Numbered from the stretch's first letter, positions 1 to 8,646 are shown. The stretch: 64,000 bases of DNA from Streptomyces exfoliatus (GCF_000725545.1 NZ_JNZP01000027.1:31080-95079); one strand, 5' to 3'. Translations and numbers: made by a program. Notes: generated by a model from the letters alone, not told the origin.

Positions 1-563
1 CCGGTGACGTGCGCGGTGGTGGCGGTGCCGGGCACGGTGTGGATGCGGGTGTCGGCCTGGTAGACGTCGTAGGCGGTGACCCGGGTGTCGTCCCGGGCCG
101 CGGACCAGCGGAGGGTGGCGGCGCGGCTGCCGTCGGGTGCGGCGCGCAGGGCGGTGGGCGTGGTGGGGGGTGTGCGGTCCTCGGCGGCGGCGCGGAGCGT
201 GGTGGCGGTGACGGTGGTGCTCGGGGGCGAGGCGTTGCCGGCGGCGTCGCGGGCGCGGACCGTGAAGCGGTGGCGGGTGGCGGGGGCGAGTCCGACCACG
301 TCGGTCATCAGGGTGGTGGCGGGGAGGTCCTTGACCTTGCGGCCTTCGCGGTAGACCGCGTAGCCGGTGACGGCCCGGTCGTCGGTGGCCGCGTTCCACA
401 TGACGTGGACGGTGCTCGCGCTGCCCGCGGTCGCGGTGACTCCGGCGGGTGCGGTGGGAGCGCGGGTGTCCTTGGGCGGGGGTGCGGCGGCGCCCGCGCA
501 CCCGGCGAGGGTGAGGGCGAGCACCAGGGGGGTCAACAGGCTTGCGGCGAGCGGGCGTTGCAC
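1..563 (-). CDS. Fibronectin type III lipoprotein, 3' end cut by window edge
   Basis: Read on the minus strand from a GTG at 561-563, preceded by a GGAGG about 8 bases upstream. The N-terminus is a lipoprotein signal: short basic start, hydrophobic stretch, then the lipobox LTLAGC around residue 22. Two fibronectin type III repeats follow; each contains the typical W-x-A-A-x-D-D-x-x-V-x-x-Y-x-V-Y core and is joined to the next by an APTAP-like linker. At least 187 codons are present and no stop is reached. FnIII modules of this kind in streptomycetes are usually attached to secreted chitinases, cellulases or other glycoside hydrolases, so an extracellular polysaccharide-active or adhesive protein is likely, but the catalytic part, if any, lies outside the window. 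Confidence 0.75.
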   Translation of the reverse strand, partial: MQRPLAASLLTPLVLALTLAGCAGAAAPPPKDTRAPTAPAGVTATAGSASTVHVMWNAATDDRAVTGYAVYREGRKVKDLPATTLMTDVVGLAPATRHRFTVRARDAAGNASPPSTTVTATTLRAAAEDRTPPTTPTALRAAPDGSRAATLRWSAARDDTRVTAYDVYQADTRIHTVPGTATTAHVT

Positions 564-694
564 GGGCCGGCCTCCGTCCGTCGAAAAGGTCCAGACCTAT
601 ATCGCACAGGTGGGCGGAGCCGGGCAAGGGGGCGTTGTCAGTGGCGTGCGCTTCACTGAGAACATCACTCTCCGTAGTCGATTCAGGGGGAATC

Positions 695-1279
695 ATGACG
701 GACCGTACGACCTATGTGACGTTCGCCGGGGTACGTCGCCGCGGCTGGACCGACACGATGATGCGGGACCTGCTCGGAACACCCGATCTGCAGGGCCGGG
801 ACCCGCGCCGCTGGTCCCTCTCGCCCCTGCGGCTCTACCTCCTCGCGCGGGTCGAGACCGTGGAGCGGACACCCGAGTTCGTGGAGACCTCGGCGCTCGC
901 CCCGGCCCGCTCGGCGGCCGCCGTGGCGTACGCCGAGCGGCGCCGGGCCGCCGTACTGGCTTCGATCCGCGCGGAACCGATCGAGGTGCCCCGGCTCCCC
1001 GGGCCCGAACTGGAGCGGCGGGCGGCACGCCACCGGCGGTTGCTCGGCGCGCGGGAGGGCGCGGCGCGCGGGACACCGGCCGGCGCCCTCGTCCGGTGGC
1101 AGGTGAGCTATCTGCGGCACGCCCTCGCGCGGTACGAGTCACTGCTCGACGGGCTGTACGGGGAGACCGGGCGCGGCGAGGCCGAGCGGCTGTTGCGGCG
1201 GCGGCTGTACGAGGCGATCGCCGGCGCGTACCCGGCGCTGGCCGACGAGTGCCGTCGCCGGATCGGGGTGGAGCGGTGA
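695..1279 (+). CDS. Hypothetical arginine-rich protein
   Basis: I do not recognise the family. The 194-residue product starts MTDRTTYVTFAGVRRRGW; the ATG at 695 was chosen because AGGGGG lies 5-10 bases upstream and codon use becomes typical from there. The protein is soluble, charged, rich in Arg/Ala/Glu and mostly helical in appearance, with no signal peptide or membrane segment. The final GTGA could restart a second frame at 1276, but that frame does not look coding. It faces the racemase-like gene convergently. Confidence 0.6.
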   Translation: MTDRTTYVTFAGVRRRGWTDTMMRDLLGTPDLQGRDPRRWSLSPLRLYLLARVETVERTPEFVETSALAPARSAAAVAYAERRRAAVLASIRAEPIEVPRLPGPELERRAARHRRLLGAREGAARGTPAGALVRWQVSYLRHALARYESLLDGLYGETGRGEAERLLRRRLYEAIAGAYPALADECRRRIGVER

Positions 1280-1364
1280 CGGCGCAGATCCTGATGCTGA
1301 TCTTGGAGATGGCCGCGCACCTGGCCGGGCACGTGGCCGCGCACCTGGCCCGGCCGGGTGGCGG

Positions 1365-2036
1365 TCAGCCGGACAGCAGGCGCACGACCGCTCGGCAGGC
1401 CGCCGGGATCGGGGCCACGATTGCGACACCGCAGCGGGTACGGAGTTCTTCCGCCGCCTCCCCCAGCGGACCGCCTCCGATGACGACCGCCCGCGCCCCG
1501 TCCCGTTCCGCGCAGGCGCGGACCGCTCGCTCCAGCCGGTCGACGAGCAGGGCAGGGTGCGCGGAGAGGTGCTCGGGGGTGCCCGTGGTGAGGCGGAGGC
1601 CGGTGTACCGGTCGGCGAGGCCGAGGGCCGTCACGTGCGCGGCGATGGCGTCGGCGAGGAGCGGGGTCGTGGTGGCGATGCCGAAGGGGGTCCCGCCGGC
1701 GGCCGCCTCGGCGAGGGCCGCCTCGCCGAGGCCCACGACGGGGACGCCGACCGCCGCGCGCAGCTCCGCCACGCCCGGGTCGCCGAAGGCGCCGACGAGG
1801 AGCGCCGCGCAGTCGCCCGCGGCCACGGCGCGCAGGCCCGCGGCGAGGACCTCGGGGGCCGCGGCGCGCAGCGCGGCCGGGTCGGTGAGCATGCGAGGGC
1901 CTCGGGAGACCGTGACACCGCGGACGGAGGGGGCGCCGCCCGGGGCGTGGAGGGGCAGCGCGCGGCCGAGGCTCCGCCCGGCGATGGCGGTCATCATCCG
2001 GGTCGTGGCGGTGGACGTGTTCGGGTTGATCAGCAC
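1365..2036 (-). CDS. Asp/Glu/hydantoin racemase-superfamily protein lacking the usual cysteines
   Basis: A 223-residue protein starting at a GTG in the context V(M)LINPNTST, the exact N-terminal signature of hydantoin/allantoin racemases (HyuE/HpxA family). The fold markers AFGDPG, a TTTPLL segment and a C-terminal VIGGGPL segment are in the expected order, and the length fits the family. Known members carry one catalytic Cys just before FGDPG and one in the C-terminal GCAG-like motif; here these places read GAFGDPG and IGGGPL, so both cysteines appear to be missing. It follows the NCS2 permease gene with the same polarity and about 60 bases between them, which suggests a role linked to purine or hydantoin-like compounds. 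Activity is doubtful. An upstream non-ATG start is possible because the initiation region has only a weak ribosome-binding site. Confidence 0.65.
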   Translation of the reverse strand: MLINPNTSTATTRMMTAIAGRSLGRALPLHAPGGAPSVRGVTVSRGPRMLTDPAALRAAAPEVLAAGLRAVAAGDCAALLVGAFGDPGVAELRAAVGVPVVGLGEAALAEAAAGGTPFGIATTTPLLADAIAAHVTALGLADRYTGLRLTTGTPEHLSAHPALLVDRLERAVRACAERDGARAVVIGGGPLGEAAEELRTRCGVAIVAPIPAACRAVVRLLSG

Positions 2037-2098
2037 GACCGCCCCGGGCCCCGCGGTGTGCGCGGGGACCGGGGCAGGCGGTGGGGCGTCGGCTGGGT

Positions 2099-3547
2099 TC
2101 AGTGGGCGTGCGCCGCCTTCGCCGTGGCGCTGCCGGAGATCTCCTCGCCCGGCTCCATCGGTGCGGTGACGTCGTCGTCGTCCTTTCCGCGGCCCAGGTG
2201 GTTGAAGACCACGTTGAGCAGGACGGCCGCGACGCAGCCGGTGGAGATGCCCGAGTCCAGGATGATCTTCGCGGTCTCGGGGAAGGCGTGGTAGAACTCC
2301 GGCGCCGTGATCGGGATGATGCCGACGGCCAGGGAGACGGCCACGATCAGGACGTTGTTGTCCTTCTCCAGGCCGGCCTTGACGAGGGTCTGGATGCCGC
2401 TGGCGGCGACCGAGCCGAAGAGGACGACGCCCGCGCCGCCGAGGACCGGCCGGGGGACGACCGAGATGAGCGAGGCGGCGACGGGCGAGAGGCCCATCAG
2501 GACCAGGAAGCCGCCGCCGCAGGCGACGACGAAGCGGCTGCGGATCCGGGTCATGGCGACCAGGCCGATGTTCTGCGCGAAGGCGCTGCACATGAAGCCG
2601 TTGAAGAGCGGGCTGATCGCGGAGCCGAGGGTGTCGGCGCGCAGTCCGGCCGCGATGGTCTTCTCGTCGGCCGGCCGGTCGACGATCTCGCCGAGCGCCA
2701 GCATGTCGGCGGTCGACTCGGTCATGGAGACCAGCATGACCACGCACATGGAGATGATCGCGGCGAGGGCGAACTGCGGGCCGCCGAAGTGGAACGGCGT
2801 CGGGAAGCCCACGATGTCCGCCTCGGTCACCGGGGAGAAGTCGGTGACGCCGAACGGTATGGCGATGAGGGTGCCGATGACGAGGCCGACGAGGACGGCG
2901 ATCTGCTTGAGGAAGCCGCGGGTGAAGCGGCGGAGCAGCAGGACGACGACGAGCGTGATGCCGGCCAGGGTGAGGAAGGTGGTCGAACCGTAGTCCTCGG
3001 CCCGGGGGTTGGGCCCCTGGGCCCAGCCGAACGCGACCGGGAGGAGGGAGACGCCTATGAGGGTGATCACGGTGCCGGTGACGACCGGCGGGAAGAACCG
3101 CACGAGCCGGGAGAACCAGGGGGCGGCGAGGAAGCCCAGGAGGCCGGCGACGATGATCGCGCCGAAGATCACGGGGAGCGCGTCGGCCTTGTCGTCGGTG
3201 GTGTCGACGATGGCGAGCATCGGAGCGACACCGGCGAAGGTGACGCCGTTGACGAACGGCAGGCGGGCGCCGATCTTCCAGATGCCGAGCGTCTGGAGGA
3301 AGGTGGCGAGTCCTGCGGTGAAGAGGCTGGCGCCGGTCAGGAAGGTGAGTTCGGTGCCGGAGAGGCCGACGGCCGCTCCGACGATCAGGGGCGGCGCCAC
3401 GACGCCCGCGTACATGGCGGCCACGTGCTGAAGGCCGCTGGTGAGCATCTTTACTGGGGGCAGCGTCTCGTCGACCGGATGTGTCTCCCGGTCTTCGGGG
3501 GCGGAGCCTGCGTCTGGTGCATTGCGAACCTGGGGCTTGGCGGCCAC
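2099..3547 (-). CDS. NCS2 family purine/urate:cation symporter
   Basis: A 482-residue membrane protein of the nucleobase-cation-symporter-2 family (UapA, PucJ/PucK, UraA relatives). It begins at a GTG behind a GGAGG. The soluble N-terminus contains HPVDETLPP, and many hydrophobic helices follow. The family signature Q-N/T-x-G-x-x-x-x-T is visible as AFAQNIGLVAMTRIRSR, and the substrate-site segment around MTESTADMLALGE is present. It is close in sequence to the second NCS2 gene at 5295-6713; the two flank the 8-oxoguanine deaminase. By family and context it should import xanthine, urate or a related oxidised purine by H+ or Na+ symport; the exact substrate cannot be read from the sequence. 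Confidence 0.88.
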   Translation of the reverse strand: MAAKPQVRNAPDAGSAPEDRETHPVDETLPPVKMLTSGLQHVAAMYAGVVAPPLIVGAAVGLSGTELTFLTGASLFTAGLATFLQTLGIWKIGARLPFVNGVTFAGVAPMLAIVDTTDDKADALPVIFGAIIVAGLLGFLAAPWFSRLVRFFPPVVTGTVITLIGVSLLPVAFGWAQGPNPRAEDYGSTTFLTLAGITLVVVLLLRRFTRGFLKQIAVLVGLVIGTLIAIPFGVTDFSPVTEADIVGFPTPFHFGGPQFALAAIISMCVVMLVSMTESTADMLALGEIVDRPADEKTIAAGLRADTLGSAISPLFNGFMCSAFAQNIGLVAMTRIRSRFVVACGGGFLVLMGLSPVAASLISVVPRPVLGGAGVVLFGSVAASGIQTLVKAGLEKDNNVLIVAVSLAVGIIPITAPEFYHAFPETAKIILDSGISTGCVAAVLLNVVFNHLGRGKDDDDVTAPMEPGEEISGSATAKAAHAH

Positions 3548-3737
3548 GGCGGTTCCTCCGGTCGGTTACACGTCGGCGGGGACGCGGGGTTCAGGGAGGT
3601 GGTGCGATGCGGTGCGAGGTGCAGGAGGTGCGGCTCGTTGCGGGGGCGGTGCGGGGCGATGCGGTGGGGTGCGCGCGTGGGGAGTCCGCGACGCGGTGAC
3701 GGGGTGCCCGGTGGGGGTGCGGGCGGACATCACCGTC

Positions 3738-3778
3738 CCGGGAGACGCCGTACGTCTTCTGCGTACGACGCCTCCCGG
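3738..3778. repeat. Imperfect inverted repeat upstream of NCS2 permease
   Basis: Arms 3738-3754 and 3762-3778 pair over 17 bases with two mismatches around a 7-base centre. It may be part of the terminator array downstream of the deaminase gene or an operator for the permease promoter; the sequence does not decide. Confidence 0.45.
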
Positions 3779-3785
3779 TCGGGCT

Positions 3786-3842
3786 GCCGCGGACCCCGCT
3801 CGGGTCCGCGGCGACCGACCGAGGGCCGTCCCCCTCGGTCGG
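3786..3842 (-). terminator. Double hairpin terminator after 8-oxoguanine deaminase
   Basis: Two adjacent perfect stems: 3786-3796 with 3802-3812 (11 bp, 5-base loop) and 3815-3825 with 3832-3842 (11 bp, 6-base loop). They begin 16 bases past the stop codon of the deaminase gene, which is read leftwards into them. There is no U-tract, as is common for streptomycete terminators. Confidence 0.6.
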
Positions 3843-3857
3843 ACTCCATGGGAAGGG

Positions 3858-5246
3858 TCAGCCCTGGGCCGTGATGCGGGCCAGGCGCTGCGCCTGCGCG
3901 CGTGCGTCGCGCGCGATCTGCTCCTCGTCGGCGAACAGCAGTCGGTTGTTCTCGACGATCTGCCGGCCGTTGACGAAGGAGGCGGTGACCGGGGCCGCGG
4001 CGCCGAAGACGACGGCGGTGACCGGGTCGGCGATCGAGGAGTGGCCGAGGCCGTCGATCTTCCAGAGGACGAAGTCGGCGAGCTTGCCGGCTTCGAGGGA
4101 GCCGATGTTGTCGGCGCGGCCGAGGACCTGCGCGCCGCCGTAGGTGCCGAGGCGCAGGGCCTGGCGGGCGTTGAGCGCGGCCTCGCGGTGGGCGCCGAGA
4201 CGGTTGATGAGGAGCGCGTTGCGCAGCTCGGTGTGGAGCTCGCCGGACTCGTTGGACGCGGTGCCGTCGACACCCAGGCCGACGGGTACGCCCGCCTTGA
4301 GCATGTCGGGGACGCGGGCGATGCCGGCGGCGAGGCGCGCGTTGGAGGACGGGCAGTGCGCCACACCCGTGCCGGTGCGGGCGAAGGCCGCGATGTCGGA
4401 GTCGTTCATGTGGACGCAGTGCGCCATCCACACGTCCTCGCCGAGGAAGCCGGTGGACTCGAAGTAGTCCGTCGGGCCCATTCCGAAGAGCTCGTGGCAG
4501 AACTTCTCCTCCTCCACGGTCTCCGAGCCGTGGGTGTGCATGCGCACCCCGAGGCGGCGGGCCAGCTCGGCACCCTGCTTGAGCAGCTGGGTGGAGATGG
4601 AGAAGGGGGAACAGGGGGCGACGGCGACCTGGGTCATCGCGTCGAAGGAGGCGTCGTGGAACTTCTTCACCGTCTCCTCGGTCGCGGCGAGCGCGCCCTC
4701 GGTGGTCTCGACGGCGAAGTCGGGCGGCAGGAAGCCGTCCTTCTCGCTCATGTCCATCGAGCCGCGGGCGAGGGTGAAGCGGACGCCCATGTCGGAGGCG
4801 GCACCGATGATGGCGCCGGACAGGTCGCCGGAGTTCTTCGGGTAGACGTAGTGGTGGTCCATGGCGGTGGTGACGCCGCCGCGGGCCATCATCGCCAGGG
4901 AGCCCTGGGCGGCGACGCGGACCATCGGCTCGTCGATCCGCGACCAGGTCGGGTAGAGCGCGACCAGCCAGTTGAACAGGTTGTGGTCGGTCGCCAGGCC
5001 CCGGGTGATCCACTGGTAGAAGTGGTGGTGGGTGTTGACGAGACCGGGCGTGATCAGGTGACCGGTGGCGTCGATCCGCCGCACCACGTTCTCCAGGCCT
5101 TCGGGAGCCTTGCCGGCACCGATGGACTCGATCTTGTTGTCGGCGACGACGAGGTGGCCGGAGGCGTACTCGGTGTCGTTCGCGTCGACCGTGGCGATCG
5201 CCGCGTTCTCGATGACGATGCGCTGGGCTGCCGAAGGTGCTGCCAT
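3858..5246 (-). CDS. 8-oxoguanine deaminase (amidohydrolase)
   Basis: A 462-residue member of the TrzN/AtzA/guanine-deaminase branch of the amidohydrolase superfamily, which hydrolyses the exocyclic amino group of 8-oxoguanine or guanine to give urate or xanthine. Metal and substrate signatures visible: the first-strand PGLVNTHHHFYQW (His 73-75), the HTHGSE segment near residue 235, the downstream MAHCVHM His, and the VDGTASNESGEL aspartate region. I started at the ATG at 5246 because GAAGGA stands 9 bases upstream; in-frame codons further upstream look non-coding. It lies between two NCS2 permeases in the urate cluster, so its product can feed uricase directly or through xanthine oxidation. 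Confidence 0.88.
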   Translation of the reverse strand: MAAPSAAQRIVIENAAIATVDANDTEYASGHLVVADNKIESIGAGKAPEGLENVVRRIDATGHLITPGLVNTHHHFYQWITRGLATDHNLFNWLVALYPTWSRIDEPMVRVAAQGSLAMMARGGVTTAMDHHYVYPKNSGDLSGAIIGAASDMGVRFTLARGSMDMSEKDGFLPPDFAVETTEGALAATEETVKKFHDASFDAMTQVAVAPCSPFSISTQLLKQGAELARRLGVRMHTHGSETVEEEKFCHELFGMGPTDYFESTGFLGEDVWMAHCVHMNDSDIAAFARTGTGVAHCPSSNARLAAGIARVPDMLKAGVPVGLGVDGTASNESGELHTELRNALLINRLGAHREAALNARQALRLGTYGGAQVLGRADNIGSLEAGKLADFVLWKIDGLGHSSIADPVTAVVFGAAAPVTASFVNGRQIVENNRLLFADEEQIARDARAQAQRLARITAQG

Positions 5247-5294
5247 GGCGGTGGTTCCTTCATTCCTCTGGGGTGGTGTGGGCACGGCAGGACC

Positions 5295-6713
5295 CTAGGA
5301 GGATTTGAGTGCCGGGGCCGTGTGACGGCTCCGGGTGCCGAGATGGTGGAAGAACAGGTTGAGCAGGACGGCGACGAGCGCGCCCGCGCTGATGCCGGAG
5401 CCGAGCACGGTCTGCGCCCAGGCCGGGAAGTCGGCGTAGAAGGTGGGCGCGGCGAGCGGGATGATGCCCGCTCCGAGCGCGACGGCCACCAGGATGATGT
5501 TGGAGCTGTCGTCGAGTCCGGCTTCCGAGAGGGTACAGATGCCGCTGACGGCGATCGAGCCGAAGAGGACGATGCCGGCGCCGCCGAGGACGGGCATCGG
5601 GACCATCGAGACGACCGCGCCGAGGGCGGGGAAGGCTCCGAGGACGATCAGGGCGCCGCCGGCGACGGCGACCACGTACCGGGAGCGCACCCGGGTCAGC
5701 GACACGACGCCGACGTTCTGGGCGAAGGCCGAGGTCGGGAAGCCGCCGAAGACGGGGCCGAGGAGGGTGGCGATGCCGTCGGTGCGCAGTCCGCGGGTGA
5801 TGGTCCGGCCGTCGCTGCGCCGGTCGCAGATCTCGCCGAGGGCGAGCATCCCGGCGCTGGACTCGGTCATGAGGACGAGCATGACGATGCAGAGGGAGAG
5901 GATCGCGGCGGGCTGGAACTCGGGGGCGCCGAAGGCGAAGGGGGTGGGCAGGGCGGCGACGGGGGCCTCGCGCAGGGCGGCGAAGTCGGCCATCCCGAAG
6001 GGGACGGCGGCGAGGGTGCCGATGAAGAGGCCGAGGAGCAGCGCGATCTGCTTGACGAAGCCCTTGCCGAAGCGCTGGAAGAGCAGGATGACGACGAGGG
6101 TGAAGCCGGCGAGCGCCAGGTACTTCATGGCGCCGAAGTCGGCGGCGGTCCTGTCGCCGCCCTGGGCCCAGCCGACGGGCACGGGCATCAGGGTGACCCC
6201 GATGAGGGTGATGACGACGCCGGTGACGAGCGGCGGGAAGAAGCGCAGGAGCCTGCCGAAGAAGGGTCCGACTGCGAGGCAGAAGACTCCGGCGACCATC
6301 ACCGCGCCGTAGATGGCGGGGAGTTGGTGTCCCGGGACGCTGGTCTCCGCGATGGCGAGCATCGGCGCGATTCCGGCGGAGGAGGCGGCGTTGACGAACG
6401 GGAGCCGGTTGCCGGCGAAGCGTCCGATGCCGAGGGTCTGCAGGAGGGTGGCGCAGCCGGCGATGAGCAGGCCGGCCGCGATGAGCCGGGTCATCCCGGC
6501 GGCGTCCAGGCCGACGGCCTGGCCGATGATGAGCGGAGGGGTGACCACGCCGGCGTACATGGCGGCGATGTGCTGGAGCGCCGCGGGGACGAGCCGCGAG
6601 GCGGGGAGCTTCTCGTCCACCGGGTGGCACTCTGTCGAGGCCGTGGCAGGGGTGGACGGCGGGGTGGAACACGGGCCTTCGGCGGTTGCCGGCCCCTTTG
6701 TGGGCTGTGCCAT
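5295..6713 (-). CDS. NCS2 family purine/urate:cation symporter
   Basis: A 472-residue paralogue of the permease at 2099-3547, with the same order of landmarks: HPVDEKLP near the N-terminus, LPFVNAASSAG, MTESSAGMLALGE and AFAQNVGVVSLTRVRSR. The start ATG at 6713 follows GGAGGG by 6 bases. It sits between uricase and the deaminase on the same strand; a strong hairpin separates it from uricase, so it may be transcribed independently or by read-through. Likely purine, xanthine or urate uptake at the cytoplasmic membrane. Keeping two such permeases in one cluster suggests different substrates or affinities. Confidence 0.88.
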   Translation of the reverse strand: MAQPTKGPATAEGPCSTPPSTPATASTECHPVDEKLPASRLVPAALQHIAAMYAGVVTPPLIIGQAVGLDAAGMTRLIAAGLLIAGCATLLQTLGIGRFAGNRLPFVNAASSAGIAPMLAIAETSVPGHQLPAIYGAVMVAGVFCLAVGPFFGRLLRFFPPLVTGVVITLIGVTLMPVPVGWAQGGDRTAADFGAMKYLALAGFTLVVILLFQRFGKGFVKQIALLLGLFIGTLAAVPFGMADFAALREAPVAALPTPFAFGAPEFQPAAILSLCIVMLVLMTESSAGMLALGEICDRRSDGRTITRGLRTDGIATLLGPVFGGFPTSAFAQNVGVVSLTRVRSRYVVAVAGGALIVLGAFPALGAVVSMVPMPVLGGAGIVLFGSIAVSGICTLSEAGLDDSSNIILVAVALGAGIIPLAAPTFYADFPAWAQTVLGSGISAGALVAVLLNLFFHHLGTRSRHTAPALKSS

Positions 6714-6736
6714 GGGGGTTCCCTCCGGTCTGGTGC

Positions 6737-6768
6737 GGTCCCCGCCCGACTGCGGGCGGGCGGGGACC
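6737..6768 (-). terminator. Hairpin after uricase
   Basis: Perfect 12-bp GC-rich stem, arms 6737-6748 and 6757-6768, about 18 bases beyond the uricase stop codon and before the permease start. Likely terminator or attenuator between uricase and the permease. Confidence 0.6.
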
Positions 6769-6785
6769 GGTCACTCAGACGCCGC

Positions 6786-7709
6786 TTAGAGGTTGGTCAT
6801 GTCGACCGGGATCTGCGCCGAGGCTCCGTCGCGGAGGACGGTGGCCTCGATGAGGCCGTACATGCGGTCGGCGGCGTAGTAGACCTCGTTGTCGTTCTTC
6901 AGGCCGAAGGGCTCGAGGTCGACCAGGAAGTGGTGCTTGTTCGGGAGCGAGAAGCGGACTTCGTCGATCTCCGAGCGGTGGTTGATGATCCGCGAGGCCA
7001 TCTGGTAGAGCGTCTGCTGGAGGGAGTACGAGTACGTCTCCGAGAAGGCCTCCAGCATGTGCTTGCGGGTCTGCTCGTAGGACCGCTCCCAGTTGGGCAT
7101 GCGCTGGTCGTCGTCGGTCCAGTTGAAGCGCCACCTGGCGGACACCTGCGTGGCCAGGATGCGGTCGTACGCCTCCTGGAGCGTCGTGTACTTGTCCTTG
7201 ATGTAGCCCCAGAACTCCGAGTTGGTGGAGTTCATGACGACGAGGTCCTTGAGGCCGGAGATGACCTCCCACTTCTCGCCGTCGTAGGTGACCTGGGTGA
7301 CCCGGGTCTCCTGGCCCTTGCGGGCGAAGGAGTGGTTGACCTCTTCGGCGCCGATGAACTTGGAGTTGGCGTCCGAGGAGGCGATGCGCTCCCAGGAGTA
7401 CTCCTCGATCCGGATCCGGGCCTTCTTGATCGGCTCCTGGCTCGTCACGAAGTGACGGGCGAGGTGGATGCCGAACTGCTCGGCGGACTCGATGCCGTAC
7501 TCCTTGGCGAACGCGAAGATGGTGTTCTTCGTCGTGTCGGTGGGGAGGCAGTGGGCGTTGGAGCCGGTGAGGTGGACGTCGTCGAGGTCGCCGGAGAGGG
7601 CGACGGAGACGTTCAGGTCCTTGATGTGGTGGGTGTCGCCGTCCCGCGTGATCTTGACGACGCGGTTCTCTGCTTTGCCGTACTGGTTCTGGCCGAGAAT
7701 CGTGGGCAT
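6786..7709 (-). CDS. pucL: Factor-independent urate hydroxylase (uricase)
   Basis: A 307-residue cofactor-free urate oxidase converting urate, O2 and water to 5-hydroxyisourate and H2O2. It begins MPTILGQNQYGKAENRV. Conserved blocks include the T-D-T-T-K-N-T segment (active-site Thr/Lys region), the NSTNSEFWGY block, the SARW segment with the substrate-binding Arg, and the NKHHFLVDL block. The ATG at 7709 follows GAGGGAG. It is the third gene of the OHCU decarboxylase/HIU hydrolase/uricase run, only 5 bases after HIU hydrolase. The peroxide it makes explains why a catalase gene nearby shares its promoter architecture. Confidence 0.95.
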   Translation of the reverse strand: MPTILGQNQYGKAENRVVKITRDGDTHHIKDLNVSVALSGDLDDVHLTGSNAHCLPTDTTKNTIFAFAKEYGIESAEQFGIHLARHFVTSQEPIKKARIRIEEYSWERIASSDANSKFIGAEEVNHSFARKGQETRVTQVTYDGEKWEVISGLKDLVVMNSTNSEFWGYIKDKYTTLQEAYDRILATQVSARWRFNWTDDDQRMPNWERSYEQTRKHMLEAFSETYSYSLQQTLYQMASRIINHRSEIDEVRFSLPNKHHFLVDLEPFGLKNDNEVYYAADRMYGLIEATVLRDGASAQIPVDMTNL

Positions 7710-7714
7710 GTCTG

Positions 7715-8107
7715 CTAGCTCCCTCGGTATACGGAGTAGCCGAACGGGTTGAGCAGCAGCGGTACGTGGTAATGCTCGCCCGGGGTGACGGCGAACGTGA
7801 TCGCCACCTCCGGGAAGAACGCACCGCTGTCCCTTACGCGGGGGGCGTCCTGCTGCGCCTCGGCTTGCTTCTTGTTCACGAAGTACTGCTCGACCTCGAA
7901 GTCGAGACGTACATGGGTGGTGCCCTCCGGCAGCGCCGGGAGGTCCTTGCATCGTCCGTCCGCGTCGGTGGCCGAACCGCCGAGCGTGATCCACTGCGCG
8001 TCGGAGCCGCTGCGGGCCGCGAGCGTGATGGCGACGCCCTCGGCGGGGCGGCCGACGCTGGTGTCCAGGATGTGTGTGGACACCGAGGCCGTGGTGTCGG
8101 TGCTCAT
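7715..8107 (-). CDS. pucM: 5-hydroxyisourate hydrolase (transthyretin-like)
   Basis: A 130-residue transthyretin-related HIU hydrolase, which opens 5-hydroxyisourate to OHCU. The N-terminal VSTHILDTSVGRPAEGV carries the first active-site His, and the protein ends with the hallmark PFGYSVYRGS, the family's terminal Y-R-G-S. Length is typical. Its ATG overlaps the stop of the OHCU decarboxylase gene as ATGA, so the two are translationally coupled, and uricase follows after 5 bases. Confidence 0.95.
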   Translation of the reverse strand: MSTDTTASVSTHILDTSVGRPAEGVAITLAARSGSDAQWITLGGSATDADGRCKDLPALPEGTTHVRLDFEVEQYFVNKKQAEAQQDAPRVRDSGAFFPEVAITFAVTPGEHYHVPLLLNPFGYSVYRGS

Positions 8108-8646
8108 ACGGAGCTCTCTTCCTCGGAGGTCTCGGGGGTCTCAGGGGTCTCCACGAGACGGGTCAGCCGGATGCGGTTGATCTTGCCCAGTTCGGTGCGG
8201 ACGATCTCCCGCTCCTCCTCGGGCGAGTTGCCGATCCGCTTCCGGAGCGCGTCGCGCATCTGCTCGCCGGTCAGACCGGTGGCGCAGATGAGGAAGACGT
8301 GTCCGAACGTGTCCTGGTAGGCCAGGTTGAGTTCGAGCATCTCGGCCTTGAGCTCCGTGGAGGCGCCGGCCATCCCGCTCTGTTCGCGGGAGGAGGTCGG
8401 GTCCCCTGCCTTCGGACGACCGATCGGCGGGTGCCCCGCCATCGCCTCGGCCAGGTCCTCGGCGGTCAGCTCGGCCATGGCGGCGTCGCTGGCGAGGAAG
8501 AGGGCTTCGGCGGTGGTGTACGGGCGCTGGGCGAGAATCCTGCTCCCCCACGCCGAACTGGAACACACCTCGTGGAGCGCGGCTGCGGCCTCGCTGTCCG
8601 CCGAGGTGTTGAACCGGGTGAGACCCGGTGTCGTACCTGAAGTCAC
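8104..8646 (-). CDS. OHCU decarboxylase
   Basis: A 180-residue 2-oxo-4-hydroxy-4-carboxy-5-ureidoimidazoline decarboxylase, producing S-allantoin. Family landmarks: FNTSADSEAAAALHEVCSS at the N-terminus, the MAGHPPIGRP segment with the catalytic His, SREQSGM and FGHVFLICATG. It starts at a GTG (8644-8646) with GGAGG 8 bases upstream. It is the first gene of the urate operon; the promoter and operator lie directly upstream at 8695-8735. Allantoinase and later allantoin genes are not in the window. Confidence 0.93.
   Translation of the reverse strand: MTSGTTPGLTRFNTSADSEAAAALHEVCSSSAWGSRILAQRPYTTAEALFLASDAAMAELTAEDLAEAMAGHPPIGRPKAGDPTSSREQSGMAGASTELKAEMLELNLAYQDTFGHVFLICATGLTGEQMRDALRKRIGNSPEEEREIVRTELGKINRIRLTRLVETPETPETSEEESSV

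Larger units (their letters stand above)
3548..3857. other. 310-base intergenic region with three inverted repeats
   Basis: There is no convincing gene here. The part next to the permease start (3590-3700) is G-rich with many degenerate GGTGCG-type steps. Between 3738 and 3842 three inverted repeats lie one after another; they are listed separately. This separates the deaminase gene from the downstream permease, so the permease probably has its own promoter within 3548-3737, although I could not assign -10/-35 boxes. Confidence 0.5.

Noticed and set aside
1276..2169. Long plus-strand frame starting at the GTGA after the hypothetical gene
   Set aside because: It runs antisense through the racemase-like gene with Arg/Ser/Pro-rich composition typical of shadow frames; no family recognised.
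3590..3700. G-rich GGTGCG-type repeats as a structured element
   Set aside because: Units are irregular in length and sequence; it may be simple compositional bias.
3441..7718. A 1425-codon plus-strand frame rich in Gly, Glu and Asp
   Set aside because: It is the antisense of two permeases, a deaminase and uricase; composition is that of a GC-rich reverse-complement frame.
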